64,000 bases of DNA, from the NCBI RefSeq assembly GCF_050624435.1, contig NC_134546.1, forward strand, positions 10,377,001 to 10,441,000, in the 5' to 3' direction. Shown one piece after another: positions 1 through 11,132 of this stretch; positions within the stretch are counted from its first letter, which is position 1; each line of letters begins with the position of its first letter. This DNA is from Tenrec ecaudatus. Lineage: Eukaryota > Chordata > Mammalia > Afrosoricida > Tenrecidae. The position numbers were made by a program, and so were the translations under genes. The notes beneath the pieces were generated by a model, which was not told where the DNA came from, ran no database searches, and worked only from the letters and a program-made list of their open reading frames with translations.

Positions 1-2500
1 TCACTTGCATCCAACACAGTGTGGGTGGAAGAAAGAAACCAAGACATTCAGAACAAAATGTGAAGTCAAGGGATATTTTAGACAGCAATAAATCACAAAC
101 TTACTGTTAGATCAATCCTTTGTAGAAAAACCGTAAATTGGGGGCAGTTTAATATATCCCTGGCAATCAATGAAAAATGTTAAGCTCAGATTACTATAAA
201 TTCAGAGATGTTATTTGTTTAAACTAATTGGGACTGTTTTTCAAGTAATACCTAGAGCAAACAGCAATTCCAAGCACACTTCAATAACCTTTGCCACTTC
301 CTAAGTATCATCCTGAAGCCGCAAATTCTTAATGACATCAAATACATCGATCTACCTTTTACACTATATTAGAGGCCAGATTGTAAATGCCATTTCCACT
401 TCACTTAATAATTTGGTATTAAATTGGAAGAGCAACCATACAATGAGTATTTTATTAATCCTTTTCGATGAGAACTCAGTTTTCATTTTGACTAAAATTA
501 TTTACAGAAATAAACATGCAACGAAAGCCTTTGCTAAAACCCTCTTCACCCTCACTCCTGACTCCATTTCTCCCCAAGGCTCCATATGTTTCAAAGAGGC
601 CCTTTATACACTTCTTGGTTTAAAAGTCAAGTCTACTTCAGGCAATTAAAGTGTTATCCAGACAAGCACATGGATCTAGTGATACAGACACTGGTCTATA
701 CTACAAGAATTAGCTGTGGATAAGCACAGTGGTAAGTGTGGGTAGGAAAACCACAAGTGCCCTGTCTACTAGGGCAGCACAAATATCTGAATTTTTAATA
801 CATTTTCAAAGTTCTTTGGAGGAAAAAAAATCTTAGGAATTTCCATTTACACACTGCTTTAAAAGTCATTTGGAAGTAAACTCATACAAATCCAAGATGG
901 TATTAAATACTAAATCAGAAAATAACTGGTCTTCCTAGTTGCCTGCTGAAAAGGGTAGTATCAAACATTAAGAATATCTACTTTCTGCTACCCAGGAAAC
1001 ACTGACCCTAGACTGCCTCTGATGTGATGGTATCCTCTTTGGAGCAAAACCTTTTCTTCGCAGTCTACCTGTATCTGGGGGATTTGATTAAACTCACAAA
1101 ATCCATACAATCAAGGCATCAGTCACATTCTCCTGGCCACGGGAGTGGCACATGGCCCAGCCAGACACATGAGCTGCAGTATAACTTCTGCTGGGGCTTC
1201 TGGAACAGAAAGACAATCGCTCTTTCCAGCTGAAGATGACCTTGTGAGGATTTAGGCAATCAAGAGTATCAAACTATGTTTTACTCATGTGAGGTTGGAG
1301 AATAAACCAATACACAGGAAATACACTCAGAAACATCCAGAAAATGAGTCCTGACAACATTGTGTGAGCTGTACCTGGAGCCACCCTCGAAGTCACACTG
1401 ACTGGACAAGTTACACTACACACTGAACTTCCCTTGCTCGTTTAAGCCAATTTGAGTTGCCATTTCTGTCACAATAGAAAGAGCCTGAACTGATATGCCA
1501 GCTACTTCAAGTGTATTTGTTTCCCTAAGAATGAATCTATTAAGTTACACTGATTCTACTCCACAAATAGGATTTAAAAACCACTTTCCTCCTCAAATGA
1601 TTCTGGTTTTTCAAAGTTCACCCTCCTCGATAGTTTTCCCTTTCCTCCAAGCTCAAAGGCTAGATCATTTATATGGTCTGACTTTATATTATCTTAATAC
1701 AAAGGAAAAGTTTTGCCACAAAGAAATATAACATCCACAATGGAAAAAAAGAAAGTAACAAGTAACTGGGAAGGGGGTGGGGGTACAAATCACTTACAGA
1801 AGCTTTAAATAGTAACCAGATATTCTTTTTACTATAAGTCTAAATGAGTGTCAGAGACAAATACTTATAAAATTAGCAGATTCAGCAACAGACAAAATCT
1901 AATACAAAGGCATCAAAATACTAAAATCAAAGTTCTATTCAAAAAGCAGCTGATCAAATTCACAGGAAAACTCCCTGGAAATCGAAATATCTTGGACTTT
2001 TAATAGGCACATCACTACATAATCTAAAATGAGACAATCATATTCATAAAAATATTGACTTTAGGCATGCTAAATGCATATGATATTCTGAAAACATTCA
2101 GCAAAAGAAGTAAATCACAACGACTTAAGTCACTGAGAGTCACAAAATAAAAGTAGTACTTCTACTTTCTAGGGATTCTGAGGACTTAACATCTAACAAG
2201 AGGGGGGTGGAGGGGCAATAAAGCCATAGACATAAACTAAGGTTAAAATGTAATCCTTGTGCTTCTCAGATAGTATTGAAATGGACTTCACACCTGCTTA
2301 GTTTAGATATTCTGAACAGAATCTACAATTCAAGAACAGTTTTTTTTAAAAAAAGCTGTGAGCACTGGAATGTGTTACAATACTATGATCACATTGAGAC
2401 CATTAAATGGAATCTATAAGCAAGACGATTGAGACCGATTATTAGTACTTGGGATGAAATAAAACACAATGGTAAGAAGAGTTCTGTTGCCAGACTAAGG
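1..2500. other. Sequence without recognisable gene or repeat
   Basis: AT-rich DNA. The open frames are short, differ in no way from chance and lack splice context. If the CpG island at 16 kb is the promoter of a minus-strand gene, this lies inside or beyond its first intron. No repeat family was recognised, though very old repeats could be missed. Confidence 0.5.
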
Positions 2501-2507
2501 TGCTCTG

Positions 2508-2622
2508 GTGATGGGAAGTGAGACTGTCTGCTCCCATAAACATTGGGTCTCAGAAGCCCTAAGGTGCAGTTCTACTCTGCCCTGAAGGTCACTATGAATT
2601 GACTTGATGGCAGTGGTTTATG
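2508..2622 (+). mobile_element. AfroSINE, 3' fragment
   Basis: Only the body is kept: 'ctgctccca' followed by the 'gcagttctactctgccct' block and the end 'gaattgacttgatggcagt', which is the usual AfroSINE 3' part. The tRNA-like head is missing. Confidence 0.75.
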
Positions 2623-2759
2623 CAGTCGAACTAGGTTTAGCTCCTAGCACCATCATTTAGAAGAGGGCCAGCTTCCTCACTAAAAACTTAAGGCAACAGT
2701 AAATAATAACAACAGTAATTAACATATAGATAGCTCATATCATAAGAGCTAGTTGTTTT

Positions 2760-2958
2760 TTTCAAATGGGTTATGAGTTGGGCTAGTAACTGCAACGTCA
2801 GCAGTTCAAACTTCCCAGCAGCTCTGAGGGAGAAAGATGAGTCTGTTTGCTCCTGCAAAGACATAGTCATGGAAACCCAAAGGGAAAGTTCTACTCTGTC
2901 CTGTAGGGTTATTCAGAATCAGAACTGACTCGGTGGCAGTGAGTTTGGTTTGGGGTTA
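2760..2958 (+). mobile_element. AfroSINE, near full length
   Basis: Remnants of the tRNA-like head ('gggttatgagttgggctagtaactgcaa', then the B-box-like 'cagttcaaac') lead into the body ('gttctactctgtcctgta') and the end 'tggcagtgagtttggttt'. Order and length fit a sense AfroSINE. Confidence 0.85.
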
Positions 2959-2984
2959 CCTATTAATTCTTTAAGTCCTAATAA

Positions 2985-3106
2985 TACTATTGGGAGATAA
3001 GCAAACTTCTTTCGTTATAGATGAGGAAACCCAAAGCCCATATCAATTCAGTAGCTTGCTTACCATCACATAGCTAATAAGTGGTAGAAATGACACCTGG
3101 GACTGG
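2985..3106 (-). mobile_element. MIR fragment
   Basis: Antisense MIR core: 'tagatgaggaaaccc', then 'tagcttgcttaccatcacat' and 'gctaataagtggtagaaatg'. This is the reverse complement of the CORE-SINE segment that reads roughly 'cactta-ctagctgtgtgacc...'. An old mammal-wide repeat. Confidence 0.7.
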
Positions 3107-3164
3107 AACTTGCACAATCTTGGTCAAGAATCTCTATTTGGAACCCCATTCACTTTATCACCTC

Positions 3165-3245
3165 TCAATAACCTATCTGATATGGTTGTTATGGGAATTA
3201 AACAATGTCTAGCACATGATAGCAGCTCAATAAAGGTTACTGTTT
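3165..3245 (+). mobile_element. MIR 3' fragment, sense
   Basis: The stretch 'tgtctagcacatgatagcag' followed by 'ctcaataaaggttac' is the 3' end of MIR. It lies next to, and opposite in orientation to, the MIR at about 3.0 kb, so these are two separate old insertions. Confidence 0.65.
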
Positions 3246-4050
3246 TTACTGGAGTTCTTCAGATTGGTAATTCCATTTACAATTATGTAGATAAAGACAC
3301 TAATCAGGTAAAACAAGCAAAAACAACTTGCCCAGCTAAAGCTCCGATTCCTTGGCTCTCAGTCCAGTATTTGCTGTTTCTTTCTGTGCCTTCTCAATGG
3401 GCACATCATTTTGAATTTCACTAATCGGAGATTTCTGCCATAAAACATTTAGGGTGTTAAATAAAAAGTATATCTTCAGCTGTCTTAAAAAAGGTCCAAG
3501 TGGGTTTGAGCTCTATTTTCATTCACTGAAAATCTTTTCTCAGCACTAACATTTCTTGGGATTATATTCTTTGCTGAATCTTTTCCTCTATTAGGAAAGA
3601 TAAGGAAAAGTGGTCCAAGGATTATTTAAAAACATTAAAGTTCATAAAGTGAGAGAGATCAGGAACTGAGTTTAAATCAAGTTATCACTAAGTATTTTAA
3701 TCTGGCTTTACTCCATTTTGAACTCTGAGTACCCCATGAATTTTCCTTAATCATTTACTTTTAGTATCTCTTCAGGAAACATAAACATACTCTCTTTGAC
3801 TGTAAAGAATCCTTGAATTTAAACAGTAAAAGACGACTCACAAAGAATACACAGATGCTTTTATAGGCAAATTATTTAAAATCTTGGTGCTGGAAGAGAC
3901 CTTATAAGGTTGGGATGAAAAATAGATTTCATCTTGACTGTCAATCACATAACTGCTGACACAGCTGTATCAAAGAATGTGAAACTGCTGTGGGGTCAGT
4001 TGTCAGCTCTATTTGCCAAGGGGTTCAAAGAGGGAGGGTGGTTGAGGTGC
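3246..4050. other. Sequence without recognisable feature
   Basis: Unique-looking AT-rich DNA with no repeat family, exon-like ORF or simple repeat that I can name. Confidence 0.4.
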
Positions 4051-4054
4051 TGAC

Positions 4055-4165
4055 CCTGTAAAGGTAAGGAAACCAAGGCCAGAGAGGTCAAGTTATATAT
4101 CTGAGGGCATATCCTAAATGAATGGACCACAACACTGGGTCCGACTCCTGTGAATGCTAACCTCT
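4055..4165 (-). mobile_element. MIR fragment
   Basis: Antisense MIR: 'ggtaaggaaaccaaggccag' then 'agaggtcaagttatatatct', ending near 'cactgggtccgactcctg'. It is diverged, as expected for this old family. Confidence 0.6.
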
Positions 4166-4249
4166 ACGCTGCTACCTCTACTCTCCAATGCATTTATATA
4201 CCTTTTGTTAAGTTAAAAATACTTTTCACGTAATTAAATAAGAGAAAGA

Positions 4250-4392
4250 AACCCATACCCATTGCAGTCAAGCCCATTCGGACTCACAGTGATCCTGTAG
4301 GACAGAGAACTGCCCCATAGGTTTCCTGGGCTGTCCCTCCTTATTATGGAACGAAACTGACACTGATGTCTCCACAGAGCGGGTGGTGGATG
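4250..4392 (-). mobile_element. AfroSINE, partial, antisense
   Basis: The antisense body 'cccattcggactcacagtga', 'cctgtaggacagagaactgc' and 'cccataggtttcctgggctg' is clear. The tRNA-like head beyond 'gagcgggtggtgg' is lost. Confidence 0.8.
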
Positions 4393-5390
4393 GAATGGTA
4401 AGTAAAGTGCTTACCAGAGATTACTTTTCAACCCCATGCACCTGCCCTTCCCCTCTCCCCAGAAATGAAAACCTATTGAAATTTAACTGAAGATAAACAC
4501 CAATGTATAAGTCCTCTAATAGAAAGCATGTGGGTAAGCACATTCAAAGGTTTAAACAAAGTCCCAGACCTCTAGGCTTAGTATCATGGTGATCAATGAA
4601 TGATCTCTGATTCAGATTGTTTTCTGCCAATTTTACTTCATGATGCGTTCTTCCATATGACAATTCTTCTTTATAAGTTGAGCTGTGATGACTCAGGGTA
4701 CCTAGATGCTATGAAGGAGCTTTCAATTTAAGGGGTGGGAGGAAAATGTGAGGGGGCCTACTGAATCATTAACGGCCTACTCAGTTCTGAAACCCAGCAA
4801 ATTCTTTTTGGAAGCCATTTTAAAGATAGTTTTAGGTACAAAGTCTGGCTAACACCTTAAAAGGTTGGTCTTTAAAGAGCTATTTGCAAATAAATTCTGA
4901 CACACTGTTTCTAAAAAGACACACAAGCAAAAAGGCTTTAGCAAAATGTAATTTTCTTTTTACTGCATGAGTCAGTGAAGAATTAAGGGGGAAAACAGTG
5001 TATGGAACCAGAAGTTACAGATCTGCTCTATATTAGCCAGTTTCAGAACCCCTTCATAGTTCTTACAGTGAACTGATAGGACTAGCTTAGAAAATGACTC
5101 ACCTTTGTAAGTGAAATTTACAATACAGTAAGTAAATTTTAAAAGCTTTCTGATATATGAAAGCCTGCCTATAGGGCTGTGGTGTCTAATTAGAAGCAAG
5201 GATGGCTTTACAATGCACATTTTTTGCACCTTCCTCCTCCCACCCCACATGAATGATAAACTTAAGTAGTTATGTAATCTTGAAGTACTGGACTTTGCTG
5301 GTAAATTGAAAGTATCGACAGGTGGTAGAATTCTATCTCCCAAATGCAGGTAGAATTAAACTCAGGCTTCATTACTAGGCAATGCACCTT
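4393..5390. other. Sequence without recognisable feature
   Basis: No gene or named repeat is visible. A 123-codon minus-strand open frame (4972-5343) has no family resemblance and is within what AT-rich DNA gives by chance. Confidence 0.4.
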
Positions 5391-5394
5391 ATCC

Positions 5395-5640
5395 ACCACC
5401 ACCACCCCTCGGTCTGTGCAAGGTTGCATGATGCTATGTTACTGAACTGGCTTCTGCGGCTTTCAAATGGAAGAAAGGCCTGGCAATCTACTCTCCAGTG
5501 TCAGCCAATACCAAGCTTATGGATCACAATGATCTGAAGCCTAAGTGACTGTGGGGGTTGGGGCACAGGAAGGGGCAGTGTTTTGTTCCATGAGGTCACT
5601 AGGAGTCAGGGCCAACTCGATAGTAGCTAACAACAGTGAG
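5395..5640 (+). mobile_element. Second-type afrotherian SINE / RTE derivative
   Basis: The block 'ggaagaaaggcctggcaatc' is diagnostic of a second afrotherian short element, distinct from the common AfroSINE. The copy ends with 'ggtcactaggagtcagggcc' and 'aactcgatagtagctaacaa', which is the 3' end shared with the RTE LINE. A short element with an RTE 3' end is expected to be mobilised by RTE. Confidence 0.65.
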
Positions 5641-6289
5641 AACCAATTCAAAGAAGAATCCGTAACATTAACTGTAGTCTAAAACAACAAAAAATCAGCT
5701 TTAGTGCTTCTAGTACACGCAGCTCATTAAATCTGGCATAAGCCCAGAGGAACATGAAGTACTAGGGATGGTATCTGCCAAGAACCAAGAATACAGTGCT
5801 AAGGTTTTGAAGAACCAACAAAGCACCTCAAATGGTTTTCGCTTATTGATAATGAAATTAGCTGTGCCTTCTAAAGATTGAGCCAACTGATGGGCTGAGC
5901 ACGACAAATGGTAGATGGTAGCAATGTGCCAACTAGCAAAAAATCAGAGTCGATCTCTTCATAATCCACTGCTAAAGAAAGGACAAGTTACAAACTTCTT
6001 TGCCAACCTTAATGATCTTTTTAATCCTTTCCCTTGGCTGTCAAAAAGAAGCTCAACAGAAGTTCAAATGACATTTTCCCCAATTACGTAACGTTTGGGA
6101 TTATAGCGTTACAGGCCCCAACTGCTTGATGTTTCTAGAGAAGATAACCACCAGTATCAAGAGCTAAAAACAGCTTTCGAAATTTTATTAGGCTGTTAAT
6201 TCTACTATTAAATGTTGCTGGTTAGGTATAAATTCTGGAAGGATTCTCATGAGGCTCTCAAATCAGAGTCAATTATAGTTTCCTACATT

Positions 6290-6600
6290 CCCATCCCCAG
6301 AAGGGAACTGCCCCACAGGGTTTCCGAGGGAGCTCTGGTGGCAGAGTGGGATAAGCATTGAGCTGCTAATCACAAGGTCAGAGGTTTGCACCCTCTACCT
6401 TCTCCACCAGACAGAGATGAGGCTGTCGACTCCTGTAAAGATAAAAAGTCTTAGAAACTCAAAGGGACATTATAACTCTGTCCTTACAAGGTTGCTATGA
6501 GTTGGAATTGACTTGATGACAATGAGTTTGTTTTTGTTTTACAGGGTTTCCAAGGCTGTAAATGAAGAAGTAGAATGCCACACCAGGGTCCCACCTCCAA
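6290..6600 (-). mobile_element. AfroSINE (antisense), split by a younger AfroSINE
   Basis: The antisense body starts at 'gggaactgccccacagggtttcc', is interrupted at 6325, and resumes at 6541 with 'acagggtttccaaggctgta'. The two halves align as one element after removal of 6326-6540 and one duplicated target site. Confidence 0.8.
6326..6540 (+). mobile_element. AfroSINE, full length, nested
   Basis: Sense copy with tRNA-like head ('gagctctggtggcagagtgg', 'gctgctaatcacaaggtcag') and complete body ending 'gacaatgagtttgtttttg'. It is flanked by perfect 11-base repeats acagggtttcc at 6315-6325 and 6541-6551, which define the target-site duplication and both ends. Confidence 0.92.
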
Positions 6601-6943
6601 CTTTTTCACTTAACTTAATGGCATGCTACCAGGCCTCCTTCTTCTACAATACTAAGTTCAAAAGTACTGCATTATTGAAACAAAAGATAATCAAATAGTC
6701 ACTCTTAATGGCTGCCTGATGGAACACCATCTGCACCAGAAAACACACACATATACGCAGACAGAGTCAATGGAGATCGTACATAATGCACAAGCAGGAA
6801 AAATAGGTGGAACCCTTGCCATATACATGTTACTTGTTTAAGGCCATTGATTCATTCTGAGTTTGCTTTATTAGGATAGACATGGAAGACAAGGGTGGAA
6901 ACCGTTGTGCACTTGGGTGCAAATAGGTTGACAGAGGACCATA

Positions 6944-7138
6944 AAGAACTCACTCACTGCCTTTGAGTCAATTCTGACTCATGGCTACCGTATAGAACAG
7001 GGCAGAACTGTCCCTGTGAGTTTCCGAGACTGTACCTCTATAGAAGTATAAAAGCCTGTCTTTCTCCTGAGGAGAGCCTGGTGATTTCAAACTGCAGGAC
7101 TTGCAGACCAAAGCCCAACTCATAACCACTATGTCACC
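6944..7138 (-). mobile_element. AfroSINE, near full length, antisense
   Basis: Antisense order: 'tttgagtcaattctgactca', 'gggcagaactgtccctgtga', 'tttctcctgaggagagcc', then the tRNA-like head 'ataaccactatgtcacc'. It is the first of three antisense SINE bodies that follow directly on one another. Confidence 0.88.
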
Positions 7139-7331
7139 AAACACACTCAATGCCATTGAGTCAAAGCTGCCCTGTAAGTCAGGGTAGAACTTCTCCTGTA
7201 AGTTCCAGACTGTAACTGTTGACAGGAGTAGAAAGCCCAGGCTTTCTCCCATGGAAATGCTGGTGGTTTTGAACTTTTGACCAAGTGGATTATAGCCTGA
7301 TGTGTAAGCACTGCACAGTCAGGGCTCCCTG
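7139..7331 (-). mobile_element. AfroSINE, antisense
   Basis: A second body follows: 'tgccattgagtcaaagctgc', 'ttccagactgtaactgttga', 'ggagtagaaagcccaggctt', and a degraded head ending 'cagtcagggctccc'. Confidence 0.85.
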
Positions 7332-7425
7332 TCTTTCTCCCAAGGAGCAGCTGGTGTTTTCGAACTGTTGACCTTCCAGATCACAGCCCACCATGTAACC
7401 ACCACACTTACAATGCTCCTTCCAA
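7332..7425 (-). mobile_element. AfroSINE head-side fragment, antisense
   Basis: Only the 5' half of a third copy is present: 'tctttctcccaaggagcagc', 'gaactgttgaccttccagat' and 'accatgtaaccaccacactt'. A truncated body directly abutting the previous copy suggests recombination between SINEs or nested insertion. Confidence 0.75.
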
Positions 7426-7679
7426 CTATACCACAAAGCCTCCATTAACAAAGAGCTAGTAGAAGATAATCCAAGTGTGAGAGGCAGGAACATAGAATTA
7501 TGAACATCTTGTAATGTGTAAGCTGAAAAGATTACTTAGAACCTGTTGTTGCAAAAGTATACAGAGCTTGAGCAATAAACCCGAACTTTCAAATGTTAAT
7601 TACTTCAACTTAATTTCAAAATTAAGTATAGTTTTTTTTCATGATATAATATCTTAGTCAAAGTCCTTCATTCAAATTT

Positions 7680-8106
7680 ACCACCATCAAGTTATCTTTG
7701 AGTCATAGCAACGCTACGACTGAGAAGAATTACAACTTTGTGTTTCCAAGACTTAAATATTTACAGCAGTGGTTCTCAACCTGTGGGTTGCAACCCCTTT
7801 GGGGGTTGAACGACCCTTTCACAGGGGTCACCCAATTCATAACAGTAGCAAAATATTCATAACAGTAGCAAAATTCATAACAGTAGCAAAATTATGATGA
7901 AGTAGCAATGAAAATAATTTTATGGTGGGGGGGGTCACCACAACAAGGAATTAACTTTATTAAAGGGTCACGGCATTAGGAAGGTTGAGAACCACTGATT
8001 TACAGGATTAGCCAGCCTTACTTTTCTCTGGCAGAGCGGCTGCTGAGTTCAAACCACTGCCCACCTAGTTAGCAGCACGTGCAGCCCACTACAGCACCAG
8101 TGCTCC
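7680..8106 (-). mobile_element. AfroSINE (antisense) interrupted by SPIN
   Basis: The left part ('tctttgagtcatagcaacgc', 'tgtttccaagacttaaatat') and the right part ('ggcagagcggctgctgagtt', 'gttagcagcacgtgcagccc', 'accagtgctcc') make one antisense AfroSINE once the hAT element at 7767-7997 and one 8-base duplicate are removed. The SINE is therefore older than the SPIN insertion. Confidence 0.85.
7767..7997 (+). mobile_element. SPIN-type hAT transposon, non-autonomous (MITE)
   Basis: The element opens with cagtggttctcaacct and closes with aggttgagaaccactg, which are exact 16-base inverted repeats. Flanks are perfect 8-base duplications atttacag (7759-7766 and 7998-8005), the hAT hallmark. The internal blocks 'cgaccctttcacaggggtca', 'aacagtagcaaaat' and 'taaagggtcacggcattagg' are those of SPIN, a family known to have entered tenrec, bushbaby, bat, murine rodent, opossum, anole and frog genomes horizontally. 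At 231 bp it has no room for a transposase and would have moved in trans. The internal 'attcataacagtagcaaaat' unit is present three times. Confidence 0.93.
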
Positions 8107-8109
8107 TTC

Positions 8110-8278
8110 TCAAGGTGCCTAGGTGGTGCAAAAAGTTTGTGTTCAACTACTAGCCAGTGGTACCAGGGTGGAAAAAGGCCTGATGACTAGCTTCCATTAA
8201 AGATTACAACCAAGAAAACCTGACTTTCTATCACACAGGGTCACCATGCGTCAGAACAGACTAGATAGCAAGTAACAA
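8110..8278 (+). mobile_element. Second-type afrotherian SINE, sense
   Basis: The head 'ggtgcctaggtggtgcaaa' is followed by 'ggaaaaaggcctgatgacta', 'cacacagggtcaccatgcgt' and 'agaacagactagatagcaa'. It lies immediately beside the SPIN-split AfroSINE and belongs to the same type as the copies at 5.4, 25.2 and 27.2 kb. Confidence 0.8.
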
Positions 8279-8279
8279 T

Positions 8280-9525
8280 ATTTAAGTCAACATGCCACAT
8301 AAGAGGCTCATCTTACAAAGCATCTTTTCTTTAAATGGAAGCTACATTGTTTTCCTCTTTGCTTAATTTATAGAACGATTCTTAGCAATTAAGTCAGATT
8401 CTCATGTAGATACAAGTCACAAATTATCCATGACCATGTTTGCTACTTGCAAGAGCCATTTTTTCTTTCTATTACTCTAGCTCCTTCCCCTTTGTTCTGA
8501 TTCATGTCAGTCTTCTTGTATCTTAAGTTATTTATTTCACAAAAATGAAAAGGGAAAACAGATTCATAATCCTATCACCAAGTCAATAGACTATTTCTAA
8601 AAGGAGCCACACTTAGTACAGAATAGAAATGCAATTCAAGTCTTTCATGAAAAATGATTGCTGTTTTGATTTTACAGATGAATGAAACGTTGCTCAAATG
8701 TTTCAGAGTTAATGTAAAGTCCAGGAATTAAACTTGGGTCTGTGGCTCCATGCTAATGGCCTAATGTTTAAAGCATATTAAGCAATCCAGTCTAGCAGTT
8801 CAATCCTTACAGTTTGCACAGTATGGGAAATTATACAATGTTAATGTATCTCTTCAATCTTGAACCCAAGATACCAAAGGAGAGTGGAGAAAACAAAAAC
8901 TCAGTGAATGAAAATAAACAAACAAACAAACCCTAAGATTCCTAAAAATCCACTGAAAAGATGTTTACTAATAAAGTTTTCCTTATCCTGTTATATAGTT
9001 TTAACCTTAATGGTCACGTGATAAAATATTGACTAGAAAAAGAAAGTTTTCTTTATTCACTATTATTAGCAGGGTAGAAGGCACTAAAGTAAGTTTTACA
9101 TTATGCAAAAATTATTCCTATAAAGAATGAGCTGGTATATTATTTTTACAAGACCATTCCATATATATATATCCCATGAGCAGAAGACAAAAATAAAATA
9201 AAATGGTCGACATTTATATCCCTACCCCCACCCCTTTTGGAGTGGACTTTCAAAATATTTAGATGGGACTCTAATTTTCTATAATTTTAATGAAACACTA
9301 TGAAGACAAAAATCAGTAATATTCTTGAAACAATTACTTGAGAGAAAAATAAAGCATAATACAAGATGACTTGACATTTGGACTAAAGGTATGCTGGTTT
9401 TTCTGTTTCCCCAATGCTATGTCATAGCACTAAAGTCGCACAATTTCGTTACATTGTATATACCATCTCTCCAATTCTGGATGTGAAACATATCTACAAT
9501 GACAATTTTGATCAAGTATTAAAAA
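8280..9525. other. Sequence without recognisable feature
   Basis: AT-rich DNA. A short ATATAT run lies near 9164, and no gene or named repeat is visible. Confidence 0.4.
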
Positions 9526-9673
9526 TGAGGAGCTGATGCCATGGGCTTACGTGGAGAGAAAATGTTTTGAGAATGATGAGGGCAATGAATGTACAAATGT
9601 GCTTTATACTATTGATATATGTATGGATTGTGATGAGTTGTATGTGCCCCTAATAAAATGATTAAAAAAAAGA
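9525..9673 (+). mobile_element. LINE-type retroposon 3' tail
   Basis: A 5'-truncated copy of a family met eight times in the window: 'gatgagggcaatgaatgtac', 'tgtatggattgtgatgagtt', 'cccctaataaaatgatt' and a terminal A-run. The AATAAA just before the A-tail shows the sense direction. Confidence 0.85.
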
Positions 9674-9674
9674 A

Positions 9675-10960
9675 ATTTGCATGATTTTGTGTTTTTGGTA
9701 ATCTATCATCATAGGAATAAACATCCAAATTCGTTTTCTTCCTTCCACACTAGTCATTCTGGAAGGTTCTGATGACCCAACTGTCTAGAACATTATTAAA
9801 ACTCTTCCTTAGTCTATGGGTGTATCATGATTTTCAGAAATAGCTTGAAGTTATTTCCTAATTTCTTTTTTCAAAATCCTGAGTCACATCTGATTTTAAA
9901 AGAGATCATGTGGTATCTCCTGCCCCTTTTTCTTAAAAACAACCACCAAATATAAAGTAATGATTTATTTTCATGCATGGCTCTTAAACTGGCTTAAAAG
10001 GTCAAAAAAGTTTTAAAAATCCATACAGTGAACCTGTGAGAGCCAGAGAGGATTTGTTTTATTTTCTGAGTCCTGCAAGTCTTCCACTTTTGACATGGTG
10101 TGTATTACTTCCCACTTTTCTATACGACTAGTTTTAGTGGAAAATAGATGATTTTCCTTCTCTGGCCAGTTTCAAGGTTTAGGTTACCCAAGACTTGGTG
10201 TTGACAAATTTTACTGTATTTGTAATACTCTCTCTCCTCACTTACCAACTATCTCATTATCTGACATTTTGCATGTACAACAGTAGTTTTTTTAAAAAGT
10301 CCAATTTGCACATTAACTATCTGGTAATTACATATGGGAATAACAATTGCTGAAGTACACAAGTTAACATTGGCTGTGAGAGTTAAGATTGTGTCAGTTT
10401 GGCTGGGCCACAGTTCTCAGTAGTTTGGCAGTTGTGTAACGATGTAATTTATCAGCTGACTAACGATGTAGCCATCCTCCATTTTTGCTTAACACTGATT
10501 TTCACAGAAGGACCTGGTCTTTGGCAAACCATGTCCTTAAGGGAGGAGCGGGTAAAATGGTATTGCTGTTGGGGTAAGTACACAGCTTCTAGAATGACTA
10601 CTCTCAGAATACTTATTCCAGTTAAGCATGGAAATACATATTCTTACTCTACAGCAAAGATGGCCCTACACAATCTGATCTTTTCTACCTGTCCTACTTC
10701 TGACTTTATTTCCTTTTACTCTCTCCTACTCACTCTAACCCAACCACACTGGTGTTCTTGTAGTTTCTTGCATTCTAGCCATGCCGAGTCTCAGGGCCTT
10801 CCGCTCTCAGGATGATTTGCTCAAAGATTTAGGTGATTTTCTCCCTCATCTTTTAAAGGTCCTTCTGACTACATTTTAAAACTACATCTCCCCTAGTACC
10901 TCTTGTATCCCTCAGAGTCTCTTTATTGTTGTTTTCCTTTATATGCATGTGAGTTTATGT
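9675..10960. other. Sequence without recognisable feature
   Basis: The 138-codon plus-strand open frame at 10399-10815 has no recognisable domain, and I do not support it as coding. No named repeats. Confidence 0.4.
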
Positions 10961-10964
10961 GTTT

Positions 10965-11132
10965 GCTGCTGCTGGGTGCTTCTGAGTTGATTCCAATTCA
11001 GAGTGACTCTGTAGGACAGAGCGGAGCTGCTTCACAGGGTTTCCAAGGCTGTAATCTTCATGAAAGCAGACTGCCACATCTTTCTCTCATGGAGGGGGTA
11101 GTGGCCATGAACTGCCGACCTTTTAGTAAGTA
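10965..11132 (-). mobile_element. AfroSINE, antisense, partial
   Basis: 'gagttgattccaattcagag', 'ctgtaggacagagcggagct', 'cagggtttccaaggctgtaa' and 'gcagactgccacatctttct' give the body in antisense order. The tRNA-like head is cut after 'ctgccgacctttt'. Confidence 0.88.

Noticed and set aside
10399..10815. 138-codon plus-strand open frame
   Set aside because: No recognisable domain, no splice or promoter context; of a length that chance gives in this much sequence.
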